Shown one piece after another: positions 19,563 to 31,872 of a DNA stretch of 64,000 nt. Numbering within the stretch: the first letter of the stretch is position 1; each line of letters opens with the position of its first letter. A model generated the notes under the pieces. It had not been told where the DNA came from and did no database searches. It saw only the letters and a list, made by a program, of their open reading frames with translations. The translations under genes and the position numbers were made by a program. The stretch comes from Micrococcales bacterium 72-143 (GTDB lineage: Bacteria > Actinomycetota > Actinomycetes > Actinomycetales > Microbacteriaceae), in the NCBI GenBank assembly GCA_001898835.1, contig MKVM01000005.1:744001-808000 (forward strand), read 5' to 3'.

Positions 19563-20530
19563 GCGGGCTCCGCCACGAGCCGCCCCCGCCCGCCGAGGCG
19601 CAGCCTGCCGAGCTCGACGATCCGCCGCACGCCGTCGCGCCCGCGCTCGACGTGCACGATCGCGTGGATCGCGCTCACGGCCTGCCGCGCGAGGGCCGCA
19701 TCCGGCCAGCCCGCGAGCGCGCCGAGCGCCTCGAGACGGGCGGGAACGTCGGCGAGGGAGTTGGCGTGCAGCGTGCCGGCCCCGCCATCGTGACCCGTGT
19801 TGAGCGCGATGAGCAGCTCGCGCAGCTCGGCCCCGCGGCACTCGCCGACCACGAGCCGGTCGGGGCGCATCCGCAGCGCCTCACGGACGAGACGGTCGAG
19901 CCCGATGCCGCCTGCGCCCTCGAGGTTGGGCTGCCGCGCCTCGAGCCGCACCACGTGGGGGTGCGGAACGCGCAGCTCCGCCACGTCCTCGACGAGCACG
20001 ATGCGCTCGCCGGGCGGCGCGCTCGCGAGGAGGGCGCCGAGCAGGGTGGTCTTGCCCGCGCCCGCCGCGCCCGTCACGAGCACGTTGGCGCGACGCCTCA
20101 CGAGCTCGTCGGCCGAGGAACGCGTCACGCGGTCGAACATGCCGGCGCGCTCGAGCGCGTCGAGGTCGAGCGCCGCCTCGCGCGGGAGACGGATCGACAG
20201 CACCGCGGCATCCGGCGAGACCGGCGGGAGCACGCCGTGCACGCGGATGCCGGCGCCGATCCGCACGTCCGCCGCGGGCGTCGCCTCGTCGAGATGACGG
20301 CCGCCCGCCGCCACGAGCCTCACCGCGAGCTCTCGCGCCTCGCCCGCCGGGATGCGGATGCGCGGCTGCGGCTCGGCCCCCGCTCCGCGGTCGATCCACA
20401 GCGATCCGTCGGGGTTCACGAACACATCGGTGACGGCGGAGTCGGCGACGTAGGCGGCGAGCGGGCCGAAGATGGCTCGGTCCGGGAGGGCTCGGCCGGG
20501 GAGGGCTCGAGGGTCGCGTTCGGACTGCAC
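19559..20530 (-). CDS. TadA/VirB11-like secretion ATPase (start approximate)
   Basis: VTDVFVNPDGSLWIDRG, VTGAAGAGKTTLLGALL, VGECRGAELRELLIALNTGHDGGAGTLHANS. Confidence 0.88.
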   Translation of the reverse strand: MQSERDPRALPGRALPDRAIFGPLAAYVADSAVTDVFVNPDGSLWIDRGAGAEPQPRIRIPAGEARELAVRLVAAGGRHLDEATPAADVRIGAGIRVHGVLPPVSPDAAVLSIRLPREAALDLDALERAGMFDRVTRSSADELVRRRANVLVTGAAGAGKTTLLGALLASAPPGERIVLVEDVAELRVPHPHVVRLEARQPNLEGAGGIGLDRLVREALRMRPDRLVVGECRGAELRELLIALNTGHDGGAGTLHANSLADVPARLEALGALAGWPDAALARQAVSAIHAIVHVERGRDGVRRIVELGRLRLGGRGRLVAEPA

Positions 20531-20664
20531 GGCGTGAGCCTCGCGCCTCCGGCCCGAGCACGGACGCCGTCGCCCCTGATCCGTGGACGCTTGCGCGACG
20601 ACCGCCCTGTGGGCGAGCGGACGGCCCGGGGCGCGGCGCGAGAGAACCGCGGCATCACGCCGAT

Positions 20665-20769
20665 TAAACGGAGGGGCGGCGCCCAGTTGGGGGGAATTGG
20701 GCGCCGCCACAGCAGTGCAACGAATGGGGGGAATCGGGGCACTGCGAGATCCGAGTGGTTACGCTCGGT
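20665..20769 (-). ncRNA. probable 6C sRNA (two C6-loop hairpins)
   Basis: Minus strand: GCAGTGC..GATTCCCCCCATTC..GCACTGC, then GGCGGCGCCCAATTCCCCCCAACTGGGCGCCGCC followed by CTCCGTTTAAT; candidate promoter TTGCGG-N16-TAGACT (20803-20776). Confidence 0.62.
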
Positions 20770-20976
20770 GGCCAGAGTCTACTGCATGCGGGCCGCGCCG
20801 CAACGGGCGATTTCCCCCGTTCGGGTGCCATCTGTCCGCTCGTCGGCCCGCCCGCCACCGCTGGTCGACTCCCGCCCCGCGCGCGGCCGGATCGCGGCCC
20901 GGCGTGCGGCTAGGATCGGGACGTTCACCGGAGAATTCCGCGCGACTACCAGGCACAGTCGCGAATCGACACAAGG

Positions 20977-22959
<1,983 letters not shown>

Positions 22960-22968
22960 CGGCGGTCT

Positions 22969-23003
22969 CGAGGAGCGTCGCCCCTCCGGGGCGGCGCTCC
23001 TCG
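22969..23003 (+). terminator. acs terminator hairpin
   Basis: CGAGGAGCG-t-CGCCCC tcc GGGGCG-g-CGCTCCTCG directly after the stop codon. Confidence 0.75.
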
Positions 23004-23034
23004 GCCACCCGAGCAGCGGGCTCGCGTGAGCGCA

Positions 23035-23144
23035 GCGGGGTCGGCGGACGGGTCGCGAGGCGCTGGCATCGGGACTGGCGGGAGCGGGCCGTCGACAGAC
23101 GGCACGCGGGGGCATGCGACTCGCGACCCGTCCGCCGATCCCGC
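23035..23144. repeat. long inverted repeat between convergent acs and RidA genes
   Basis: 25-nt arms 23035-23059 / 23120-23144 with one G.U; core TCGGCGGACGGGTCGCGAG / CTCGCGACCCGTCCGCCGA. Confidence 0.8.
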
Positions 23145-23153
23145 GATCCGTGC

Positions 23154-23612
23154 TCAGGCGAACTCGAGGATGAGCTCCACCTCGACGGGCGCATCCAGCG
23201 GCAGCACCGCGACGCCGACGGCGGAGCGCGCGTGCGCCCCGGCGTCACCGAACACCTCGCCCAGCAGCTCGGATGCGCCGTTCACGACCCCCGGCTGCCC
23301 CGTGAAGTCGGGTGCGGATGCGACGAAGCCGAGAACCTTGACGACGCGCGTGACGCGGTCGAGGGAGCCGATGACGCTCTCGGCTGCGGCGAGCGCGTTG
23401 AGGGCGCAGACGCGCGCGAACTCCTTGGCCTCGTCGGCCCCGACCTCCGCGCCCACCTTGCCGACCGCGGGCAGCACGCCGCCGATCATCGGCAGCTGCC
23501 CCGAGGTGTAGACGAGGTTCCCGGTGACCTGGGCGGGCACATAGGCCGCCACGGGTGCCACGACGGGGGGCAGGGCGAGCCCCAGTTCGGCGAGTCGGTC
23601 GGCGACGCTCAC
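23154..23612 (-). CDS. RidA-family protein
   Basis: VAAYVPAQVTGNLVYTSGQLPMIGG, VCALNALAAAESVIGSLDRV. Confidence 0.88.
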   Translation of the reverse strand: MSVADRLAELGLALPPVVAPVAAYVPAQVTGNLVYTSGQLPMIGGVLPAVGKVGAEVGADEAKEFARVCALNALAAAESVIGSLDRVTRVVKVLGFVASAPDFTGQPGVVNGASELLGEVFGDAGAHARSAVGVAVLPLDAPVEVELILEFA

Positions 23613-23773
23613 GCGTGTCCTCCTTCGATGGGGCGCTTGAGATAGGCGACGAGCCCGCCCTCCGGTCCGGTCACGATCTGCACGAGCTCCCAGCCCTGCG
23701 CGCCCCAGTTGTTGAGGATGGCGGTGGTGTTGTGGATGAGCAGCGGCGTGGTGAGGTATTCCCAGGTCGGCAC
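23609..23773 (-). CDS. small DUF4177-like protein (54 aa)
   Basis: GTG at 23773: MPTWEYLTTPLLIHNTTAILNNWGAQGWELVQIVTGPEGGLVAYLKRPIEGGHA; overlaps RidA start (GTGA). Confidence 0.8.
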   Translation of the reverse strand: MPTWEYLTTPLLIHNTTAILNNWGAQGWELVQIVTGPEGGLVAYLKRPIEGGHA

Positions 23774-23827
23774 TTTTCGGGCTTCCGTTCAGCTATCCGG
23801 GAGGAGAGTTCCCGTACCCTGAACCCT

Positions 23828-26395
23828 ATGCCCGCTCAAGGATCCACGGCTAGAAGTCTGCTCGGCGCCGGTCTCGGCCTGCTCGGCTTCAGCGCGATCG
23901 CCGGTCTCCTGGTGACCGTCATGGTGGCTCCTGCCATCGCCGTCACCGGCATGACGGCGAACAACTCGATCTCCGTGTTCAAGGAGCTGCCCGACTACAT
24001 CACGATCGACAAGCAGCACGAGCGCAACACGATCGCCGTCGTCAACGCCGACAGCACCCTCACGACGGTCGCCACCTGGTTCGACCAGAACCGCGAGGAG
24101 GTGACCCTCGACCAGATCGACGACGACCTCAAGTGGGCTGCCATCGACGGCGAGGACCGCCGTTTCTACGAGCACGGCGGCGTGGACATGCCGTCCCTCA
24201 TCCGTGCGGCGATCGGCCAGGCGACCGGCACGAGCGAGTCGGGCGCATCGACGCTCACGATGCAGCTGGTGCGCAACATCCTCGTGCTGCGCGCGGTCAA
24301 CGACACCTCGCTCAGCGAGGACGAGCGCAAGCAGGCGATCGCGGACGCGACCTACCCGAACCTGAACCGCAAGCTCAAGGAGATGAAGCTCGCGATCGGC
24401 ATGGAGAAGAAGTACTCCAAGGACGAGATCCTCGCCGGCTACCTCAACATCGTCGGCATGGGCTCGAACACCTACGGCGTGGAGGCCGGTGCGCAGCGCT
24501 TCTTCGGGGTTTCCGCGAAGGATGTCACCCCCGCCCAGGCGGCGAGCCTCCTCGCGATCGTGCAGAACCCGGTGAAGAACACCCTCATCTACCCCGACAA
24601 CTTCGAGCGCAACAAGCACCGCCGCGACGTCATCCTCGGCTGGATGTACACGCAGAAGCACCTCGATAAGGCGCAGTACGAGGAGGCGCTCGCGACCCCC
24701 GTCGACGAGACGACGGTCAGCTCGAACCCCCCGAAGAGCGGATGCGCGGTGGCAGCCGTCGAATACCGGCTCCCGTGCGACTACGCGCTCAAGAGCATCT
24801 ACAACGGTGAGGTGCCCTCCCTGGGAGCCGACCGGGACAAGCAGATCGAGACGTGGCGCAAGGGCGGGCTCACCGTCGTGCTGTCGATCAACGCCGATAC
24901 CCAAACGACCGCGACGCAGCTCACCCAGCAGTTCGTGCCCCCCGAGGAGGCTCGTTTCCAGGCGGGCGCCGCAGTGGTGAGCGTGCAGGCCGGCACGGGA
25001 CGCATCATCACCATGGCGCAGAACAAGATCTTCGACGACACCGGCACCGGCGACGCGACGACGACCACCGCCCTCAACCTGACCAGCGACCAGAGCCACG
25101 GCGGGTCGCGAGGCTTCCAGCCGGGGTCCACCTACAAGCCGTACACGCTCCTGTCGTTCCTGGCCGCCGGGCACGGCCTCTACGAGACCTTCAACGCGAG
25201 CGTGCGATCCGTCCCGATGTCGAAGTTCGTCGACAGCTGCAACGGACCGAACGGAGGCAAGGACTACAAGTTCGGCAACAACTCGAACGAGGGCGGCCGA
25301 TACAACGTGATCCGCGGCACCGCCGCCTCGGTGAACTCGGTGTTCATCCTGATGGCCACCGAGGTCGACCAGTGCGACACCGCCAAGATGGCCGCATCCA
25401 TCGGCGTCCATCGAGCCGACGGCAAGGCCGACGGTTCCGATCTGTTCACCAACCCCGCGTGCGTCGTCGGCGGCTGCGACAACAACATCGCACCGCTCAC
25501 GCAGGCGGCCGCGTACGCGGCGATCGTGAACCACGGCGTCTACTGCTCACCCATCATCATCGATGACATCAAGGATGCCTCCGGCGAGTCGATCGGGGGC
25601 CAGGCGACGAACTGTCAGCAGTCGCTCGTGTCGCCGGCTGTGGCGGACACCGCCACCTATGCGATGCAGTCGGTCATGGGCGACTCGGCGCGAGCGTCCG
25701 ACCCGCACGACGGCACCCCCTACATGGGCAAGACGGGCACGACCAACGACGCGATCCACACCTGGATGGTGGGCTCGTCGCCGCAGGTCGCGACGGCTGT
25801 CTGGGTGGGAAACATCGAGGGGAAGCAGAACCTCCGTCGAATCAGCATCAATCGCATGGCCGTGTCGGACCTGCGTCACCGCATCTTCAAGCCGTACGCA
25901 CAGAAGCTCGACACCTACTTCCCGGGCGGCGCCTTCGCGGCTCCCGACCCTGCGCTGCTGAAGGGCATCCAGGTCACCGTGCCCGACGTGCTGAATCTGA
26001 CCCCGGAGCAGGCCAAGGCCGCCCTCGACCTCGCGGAGTTCGGCTACGCCGACGGCGGTCAGATGGACTCCGACCTTCCCGCAGGTACGGTCGTCGCGAC
26101 CAACCCCGCGGGCGGCGCGCAGGTGCCGAAGGGCACCGAGGTCGTGGTCTACACGAGCAACGGCCAAGCGGCGATGGTTCCGGATGTCGTGACACCGAAC
26201 CAGAACTACAACGACGCCAAGAATCAGCTCCAGACGGCCGGTTTCACGAACGTGACCCAGGTATGTCAGGCCGCACAGCCCGGGGATCCTCCGTCCAGCA
26301 TCGGCAACGTGACCGCCCAGAGTCCGGCCGCCGGATCGGTCGTGAACAAGGGCATCCAGGTGACGCTGACGGTGCGGAAGCTGACCTGCCCGTGA
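23828..26395 (+). CDS. class A penicillin-binding protein with C-terminal PASTA repeats
   Basis: IDGEDRRFYEHGGVD transglycosylase motif, FQPGSTYKP, GKTGTTNDA, two PASTA-like repeats (VPDVLNLTPEQAKAAL..; VPDVVTPNQNYNDAKNQL..). Confidence 0.93.
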   Translation: MPAQGSTARSLLGAGLGLLGFSAIAGLLVTVMVAPAIAVTGMTANNSISVFKELPDYITIDKQHERNTIAVVNADSTLTTVATWFDQNREEVTLDQIDDDLKWAAIDGEDRRFYEHGGVDMPSLIRAAIGQATGTSESGASTLTMQLVRNILVLRAVNDTSLSEDERKQAIADATYPNLNRKLKEMKLAIGMEKKYSKDEILAGYLNIVGMGSNTYGVEAGAQRFFGVSAKDVTPAQAASLLAIVQNPVKNTLIYPDNFERNKHRRDVILGWMYTQKHLDKAQYEEALATPVDETTVSSNPPKSGCAVAAVEYRLPCDYALKSIYNGEVPSLGADRDKQIETWRKGGLTVVLSINADTQTTATQLTQQFVPPEEARFQAGAAVVSVQAGTGRIITMAQNKIFDDTGTGDATTTTALNLTSDQSHGGSRGFQPGSTYKPYTLLSFLAAGHGLYETFNASVRSVPMSKFVDSCNGPNGGKDYKFGNNSNEGGRYNVIRGTAASVNSVFILMATEVDQCDTAKMAASIGVHRADGKADGSDLFTNPACVVGGCDNNIAPLTQAAAYAAIVNHGVYCSPIIIDDIKDASGESIGGQATNCQQSLVSPAVADTATYAMQSVMGDSARASDPHDGTPYMGKTGTTNDAIHTWMVGSSPQVATAVWVGNIEGKQNLRRISINRMAVSDLRHRIFKPYAQKLDTYFPGGAFAAPDPALLKGIQVTVPDVLNLTPEQAKAALDLAEFGYADGGQMDSDLPAGTVVATNPAGGAQVPKGTEVVVYTSNGQAAMVPDVVTPNQNYNDAKNQLQTAGFTNVTQVCQAAQPGDPPSSIGNVTAQSPAAGSVVNKGIQVTLTVRKLTCP

Positions 26396-27351
26396 GTTCT
26401 GCGGGGCGCGTGGCCGCCGGCGCACTCGGAGCGACGGCGGCCGCGGGCCTCGCGACCCTCGCGTGGGGCGTGTTCGTGGAGCGCAACCGGTTCACGGTGC
26501 GCCACGAGACGCTCCCGGTGCTCGAACCCGACGCACGGCCGATCACGATCCTGCACCTGAGCGACCTGCACATGGCGCCCTGGCAGCGCGCGAAGCAGCA
26601 CTTCATCCGCTCCCTCGCCGTCTACGAACCCGACCTCGTGATCGACACGGGCGACAACCTCGGCCACGCCGACGGCCTCGTGGGGGTGCAGCGGGCGCTC
26701 GAGCCGTTCGCCGGCGCGGCGGGCGTGTTCGTGCACGGCTCGAACGACCACTTCGGACCGGTGCTCAAGAACCCCTTCGGCTACTTCTTCGAGGGGAGCC
26801 ACGGTCGGGTCAAGCGGGAGCCCGACCTCGACACCGACGCCCTCGACGCCTACCTCGGCGGGCGGCTCGGCTGGTTCGACCTGAACAACGCGGTGCGCGC
26901 GATCGAGCTCAAGGGCACGCGCATCGAGCTCATGGGCACGCGCGACGCGCACCGCGGCTGGGACCGGCTCGGCGAGCTGCCCGGGGCGGTGGAGCGGATG
27001 CGCGAGGAGGTCGAGTGGTCGACCGACGAGCCGCGGCAGGTGCTCACGATCGGCGTCACGCACGCCCCCTACCGGCGCGTGCTCGACGCCTTCACGAGCC
27101 AGGGCGCCGACCTCATCTTCGCCGGGCACACCCACGGCGGGCAGGTGCGCATCCCGGGTCGCCCCGCGCTCGTCACGAACTGCGACATCCCGCACGCGCA
27201 GGCGCAGGGGCTCTCGGTGTGGCGGGCGGGCGCCCGCAGCGCGTTCCTCGAGGTCTCGGCGGGTCTCGGCACCTCGATCTACGCCCCGGTGCGCTTCGCG
27301 TGCCCGCCCGAGGCGATCGTGCTGACGCTCACACCGGTGGCGGTGGACTGA
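26392..27351 (+). CDS. metallophosphoesterase
   Basis: ITILHLSDLHMAPWQ, VIDTGDNLGH, FAGHTHGGQVRIPG; overlaps PBP stop (GTGA). Confidence 0.9.
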   Translation: MSSAGRVAAGALGATAAAGLATLAWGVFVERNRFTVRHETLPVLEPDARPITILHLSDLHMAPWQRAKQHFIRSLAVYEPDLVIDTGDNLGHADGLVGVQRALEPFAGAAGVFVHGSNDHFGPVLKNPFGYFFEGSHGRVKREPDLDTDALDAYLGGRLGWFDLNNAVRAIELKGTRIELMGTRDAHRGWDRLGELPGAVERMREEVEWSTDEPRQVLTIGVTHAPYRRVLDAFTSQGADLIFAGHTHGGQVRIPGRPALVTNCDIPHAQAQGLSVWRAGARSAFLEVSAGLGTSIYAPVRFACPPEAIVLTLTPVAVD

Positions 27352-27398
27352 CTCCGCCGCGAAATCGGCTATCCTTGACAGGTTGTCGCTGACAGCAC

Positions 27399-27475
27399 CG
27401 GGGTATGGCGCAGCTTGGTAGCGCGCGTCGTTCGGGACGACGAGGCCGCAGGTTCAAATCCTGTTACCCCGACCA
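27399..27475 (+). tRNA. tRNA-Pro(CGG)
   Basis: CGGGGTATGGCGCAGCTTGGTAGCGCG..TTCGGGA..GGTTCAAATCCTGTTACCCCGACCA. Confidence 0.95.
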
Positions 27476-27513
27476 GGAATGTGAGGGTCGCCTACGGGCG
27501 GCCCTCTCGGGTT

Positions 27514-28179
27514 TCAGGTGAAGTCGGCGTCGGGCTCGGTGCCGTAGCTGAACTCGAGCTTGGGCCGCCAGCCGCGGTTGAGCACGCCGCCCGACTCCTC
27601 GAGGTAGCACGCGCCGCAGAGCGACTCGTAGGTGACCGACTCCCCGTCGATCGCGACCTGGTCGCCGTCGAAGATGAACCGCTCGCCGACACGCCGCCCG
27701 TTGAAGACGGCCTTGCGCCCGCAACGGCAGATCGTCTTGAGCTCCTCGAGCGAGTGGGCGATCTCGAGCAGGCGGCGGCTGCCCGGGAACGCGACGGTCT
27801 GGAAGTCGGTGCGGATGCCGTACGCGAGCACCGGGATCCCGAGCTGGATCGCGATCCTCAGCAGGTCGTCGACCTGGCCCTCGCTGAGGAACTGCGCCTC
27901 GTCGAGCAGCAGGCAGCTGACGTCGCGGCCGGTCTCGTCGACGACCCGCGTCCGCTCGCGCTGGAAGCGGGCGAGCAGGTCCTCGCCGGGCGTGATCGTG
28001 AAGTCCACGGGGCGCACGACGCCGAGGCGGGAGACGATCGCGTCCTCGCCCTTCGAGTCGATCGCGGGCTTCGCGAGGAGCACCTCGTGGCCGCGCTCCT
28101 CGTAGTTGTAGGCCGCCTGCAGGAGCGCCGTGCTCTTGCCGGAGTTCATGGCTCCGTAGCGGAAGTACAGCTTCGCCAC
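27514..28179 (-). CDS. tdk: thymidine kinase
   Basis: LYFRYGAMNSGKSTALLQAAYNYEERG, LLLDEAQFL, CRCGRKAVFNGR. Confidence 0.93.
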   Translation of the reverse strand: MAKLYFRYGAMNSGKSTALLQAAYNYEERGHEVLLAKPAIDSKGEDAIVSRLGVVRPVDFTITPGEDLLARFQRERTRVVDETGRDVSCLLLDEAQFLSEGQVDDLLRIAIQLGIPVLAYGIRTDFQTVAFPGSRRLLEIAHSLEELKTICRCGRKAVFNGRRVGERFIFDGDQVAIDGESVTYESLCGACYLEESGGVLNRGWRPKLEFSYGTEPDADFT

Positions 28180-28862
28180 TACTCGAGGTATCCGTCCTCC
28201 GCCGCGCGGCGGATCAGCTCTGCCTTCTTGCCCGCGGGTCGCCCGACCTTGGCGTACTTCTCGCGGACGCGGCGCAGGTAGGTCTTGGCGGTCTCGTACT
28301 GCACGTTCATGCGCTCGGCGACCGCGACGGTGCTGTAGCCGGAGACGTAGAGCTTGAAGGCCTCCTCCTCGCCGGGGCTGAGCTTCGGCTTGAGATGCTG
28401 GAGGGGCGAGGATGCGGTGGCCCGCTCCCGGCCGGCGTCCTCGGGCGCCTCCATCCCCATGACGCGCCGGGCGGCGGCCATCACGGCCGCCATCGGCAGC
28501 GACTTCGACAGGAACTCGCTCGCGCCGGCGGCGAACGCCCGGTCGCGTGCCTCGCGGGTGTCGAGGCTGGAGAGCACGACGACCTTCGCCCCGGCGGCAC
28601 GGCAGGTGCGCACGCGGGCCTCGATCGAGATGGGCTCCTTGAGTTGGAAGTCGATGAAGACGAGGTCGGTGGGGAACGCGGGGCTCTGAACGAGCTCGAG
28701 CCAGTTGGCGGCTCCCAGCACGACGTCGAAGTCGGGCGCGTGCCGCTCGATCCAGGTGCTGAGGGTGTCGAGCAGCACCTCGTGATCGTCGAGGATCGCG
28801 AGCCGCACGACAGCACCCCCGGTGTCCCCGCGCACCGGGGCAGCACTCATCGTCGGGTTCAT
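28179..28862 (-). CDS. orphan response regulator with LuxR-type HTH
   Basis: RLAILDDHEVLLDTLS, VVLSSLDTREARDRAFAAGASEFLSKS, LSPGEEEAFKLYVSGYSTVAVAERMNVQYETAKTYLRRVREKYAKVG. Confidence 0.85.
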   Translation of the reverse strand: MNPTMSAAPVRGDTGGAVVRLAILDDHEVLLDTLSTWIERHAPDFDVVLGAANWLELVQSPAFPTDLVFIDFQLKEPISIEARVRTCRAAGAKVVVLSSLDTREARDRAFAAGASEFLSKSLPMAAVMAAARRVMGMEAPEDAGRERATASSPLQHLKPKLSPGEEEAFKLYVSGYSTVAVAERMNVQYETAKTYLRRVREKYAKVGRPAGKKAELIRRAAEDGYLE

Positions 28863-28886
28863 GCGATGAGCCTACCGCCGCCGATG

Positions 28887-28931
28887 TCCCGAATCGGGAG
28901 TGCGGGGTCCTCGATCATGTCCCGAATCCGG
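28887..28931. promoter_or_regulatory. putative operator repeats ATGTCCCGAATCSGG with palindrome TCCCGA-A-TCGGGA
   Basis: Perfect 6-1-6 palindrome at 28887-28899; near-copy TCCCGAATCCGG at 28920. Confidence 0.45.
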
Positions 28932-30008
28932 TCAGAAGAGCGTCGGCTGGAGCGCCGCCGCGGCCGCCGGGCTCAGTTCGGATGCGAGCGCTCCCATCCC
29001 CGCCGTTCCGGGGCGGGGATGCGCGCCGGGGGTTCCCGTCGTCGGGTCGAGCCGCGGCCGGTCGAGACCGTGGGCGCGCAGCAGCGGGCGGATGCGCGCG
29101 GCCAGCTGCCGGCGGTACCCCTTCGGGGCGTAGGCGCCCGATCCGTAGAGCGCGCGGTAGCGCGGCACGAGCTCGGGGTGGGTGCGGGCGAGCCACGCCG
29201 CGAACCACTCCTTCGCGCCGGGGCGCAGGTGCAGCGCGCTGTAGGCGACGCTCGTGGCCCCGGCGTCCGCGATGGTGCCGATGGCGCGCTCCAGGTGCGC
29301 GCGGGAGTCGGTGAGGTAGGGCAGCACGGGCATGAGGAACACGGCACACGGCAGGCCGGCCTCCCGCACGGCCTTCACCGTCGCGAGCCGCGCGGCCGTG
29401 CTGGGGGCGCCCGGCTCGATGGAGCGCTGCAGCTCGTCGTCGTAGACTGCGATCGACATCGCGGTCTCGACGGGCACCCGCTCGGCCGCCGCCTGGAGCA
29501 ACGGGATGTCGCGACGCAGGAGCGTGCCCTTGGTGAGGATGCTGAGCGGGGTGCCGGAAGCCGCGAGCGCCGCGATGATCCCCGGCATGAGCCGGTAGCG
29601 GCCCTCCGCCCGCTGGTACGGGTCGGTGTTGGTGCCGAGCGCCACGTTGGGTCGCTGCCAGCCGGGGCGTGCGAGCTCCCGTTCGAGCACCTCCACGAGG
29701 TTCACCTTGACCACGATCTGGGTGTCGAAGTCGCGTCCCGCGTCGAGGTCGAGATAGGTGTGCGTCTGCCGGGCGAAGCAGAAGACGCACTGGTGGCTGC
29801 AGCCCCGGTACGGGTTGATCGTCCACCCGAAGGGCAGCGCCTTCGACGCGCCCGGCACGTGGTTGAGCGCGGACTTGGCGAGCACCTCGTGGAAGGTGAG
29901 GCCCGCGAACTCGGGGGTCTGAACCGAGCGGACGAGGTTGTTGAGCCGCGCGAGCCCGGGCAGGGCGTCGTCGCGCTCGACGCCCAGCTCCTGCCCGCTC
30001 CACCTCAT
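28932..30008 (-). CDS. Rv2578c-family radical SAM protein (spore photoproduct lyase-related)
   Basis: INPYRGCSHQCVFCFARQTHTYLDLDAGRDFDTQIVVKVN; CxxxCxxC radical SAM motif. Confidence 0.88.
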   Translation of the reverse strand: MRWSGQELGVERDDALPGLARLNNLVRSVQTPEFAGLTFHEVLAKSALNHVPGASKALPFGWTINPYRGCSHQCVFCFARQTHTYLDLDAGRDFDTQIVVKVNLVEVLERELARPGWQRPNVALGTNTDPYQRAEGRYRLMPGIIAALAASGTPLSILTKGTLLRRDIPLLQAAAERVPVETAMSIAVYDDELQRSIEPGAPSTAARLATVKAVREAGLPCAVFLMPVLPYLTDSRAHLERAIGTIADAGATSVAYSALHLRPGAKEWFAAWLARTHPELVPRYRALYGSGAYAPKGYRRQLAARIRPLLRAHGLDRPRLDPTTGTPGAHPRPGTAGMGALASELSPAAAAALQPTLF

Positions 30009-30016
30009 CCCGACAT

Positions 30017-30032
30017 TCGAACACATGTTCGA
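30017..30032. promoter_or_regulatory. SOS box (LexA operator) TCGAACACATGTTCGA
   Basis: Perfect match to the Gram-positive SOS pattern TCGAAC-N4-GTTCGA, 8 bp upstream of the radical SAM start codon. Confidence 0.85.
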
Positions 30033-30039
30033 TGGATCG

Positions 30040-31638
<1,599 letters not shown>

Positions 31639-31787
31639 GGAGGAAGGGGTGAAGGTGTATCGCAAGGAGGCTGTCCGATCGCTCGCCCCTCGGATGCGAG
31701 GGGAGACGAACCCCCGCCGGGCGCACGCCACGGACGCGGGGATGGTCGGAGCTACAGCTTCACGGGGGTCGAGGTTACACGCCCATC

Positions 31788-31863
31788 CCCGCGAGCGCTA
31801 CCCGATCCGGCGAGCGCGGCCCCCGCGGCGACAGCGCTCGCCGGATCGGGTGGCGCTCGCGGG
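31788..31863. repeat. 30-bp-arm palindrome downstream of mqo
   Basis: CCCGCGAGCGCTACCCGATCCGGCGAGCGC / GCGCTCGCCGGATCGGGTGGCGCTCGCGGG, one G.U, 16-nt loop. Confidence 0.85.
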
Positions 31864-31872
31864 AGCGAGGGG

